Shown here: positions 32,826 to 32,879 of the stretch, one piece after another | Layout of the letters: each line of letters starts with the position of its first letter | Numbering within the stretch: position 1 is the stretch's first letter | From: Polaromonas sp. | GTDB taxonomy: Bacteria; Pseudomonadota; Gammaproteobacteria; Burkholderiales; Burkholderiaceae_C | Length of the DNA: 32,879 nucleotides | Direction of reading: 5' to 3' | Assembly: GCF_018780625.1 (NCBI RefSeq) | Contig: NZ_JADMJK010000122.1 | Coordinates: forward strand, 1 to 32,879 | Notes under the pieces: generated by a model | Told to the model about the DNA's origin: nothing | The model's database searches: none | Seen by the model: the letters and a program-made list of their open reading frames with translations, nothing else | Translations under genes and position numbers: made by a program

Positions 32826-32879
32826 ATGAACATGAACATCAACCTGCTGAGCGGCGGCGCCGCAAACGCCGCCGTCACG
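32826..32879 (+). CDS. start of a ModA-like substrate-binding domain protein (cut by window end)
   Basis: Only the first 18 codons are in the window: MNMNINLLSGGAANAAVT. INLLSGGAA is the usual start of ModA-like extracytoplasmic or signal-less binding proteins annotated as molybdate receptors in this group of bacteria. No signal peptide precedes it, which suggests a cytoplasmic protein of this fold, not a true molybdate importer; this is inference. It follows the molybdenum hydroxylase by 39 bp and is probably in the same operon. ATGs at 32826 and 32832 are both possible starts. Confidence 0.5.
   Translation, partial: MNMNINLLSGGAANAAVT

Overview
The window looks like chromosome of a high-GC betaproteobacterium of the Comamonadaceae, most likely Polaromonas-like. 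That placement is an inference from three things: the GC-rich, strongly biased coding in most genes, the mix of TRAP and Bug-family solute receptors with IclR, LysR and GntR regulators, and the protein styles. No rRNA, tRNA, CRISPR array or intact insertion sequence was recognised.

Layout. (a) 1-4.9 kb holds housekeeping-like genes: the tail of a GntR/FCD regulator, a PduO-type cobalamin adenosyltransferase, an exported EF-hand protein, a D-lactate dehydrogenase-type flavoprotein and a CYTH-CHAD protein. (b) 4.9-14.5 kb is a catabolic block. A leftward operon of two overlapping PPC/DUF296 proteins and an SDR dehydrogenase diverges from a LysR gene. An IclR gene diverges from a rightward operon of thiolase, acyl-CoA synthetase and a complete TRAP transporter (P, Q, M). 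The parts suggest uptake of an organic acid, activation to its CoA thioester, and thiolytic or dehydrogenase steps; the substrate is unknown. (c) 14.5-24.4 kb is a rearranged ABC-exporter locus. The adaptor and permease lie at 21.9-24.4 kb, and a fitting ATPase lies on the same strand at 14.5-15.2 kb. Between them are a conserved small protein, a relic integron, a decayed permease 3' fragment, katG and an orphan amino-acid-type ABC receptor. (d) 24.4-32.9 kb starts with an acetyl-CoA hydrolase/CoA-transferase behind a striking palindromic operator. A GntR/FCD regulator then diverges from a second catabolic operon: fumarylacetoacetase-family hydrolase, two Bug receptors, a two-subunit molybdenum hydroxylase and the start of a ModA-like protein.

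The most distinctive part is the relic integron at about 15.75-17.92 kb. The integrase gene (rightward) keeps a TTGACA promoter with a LexA-like box but is cut off after the first catalytic arginine. Its broken end joins, through 7 bp of microhomology, a frameshifted fragment of an ABC permease. To its left are cassettes read leftward, as in a normal integron: a SHOCT-domain membrane protein, a BrnT/BrnA toxin-antitoxin pair and a HigB/HigA-like pair, with two recognisable attC sites. These cassettes are visibly lower in GC than the host genes. Both toxin genes have strong -10 elements so close to the start codon that their transcripts would be leaderless or nearly so. The HigB-like toxin lacks an internal segment of roughly 25 residues near its N-terminus.

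All functional calls come from reading motifs and from memory of the families; no database search was run. Promoters, operators and recombination sites were found by eye.
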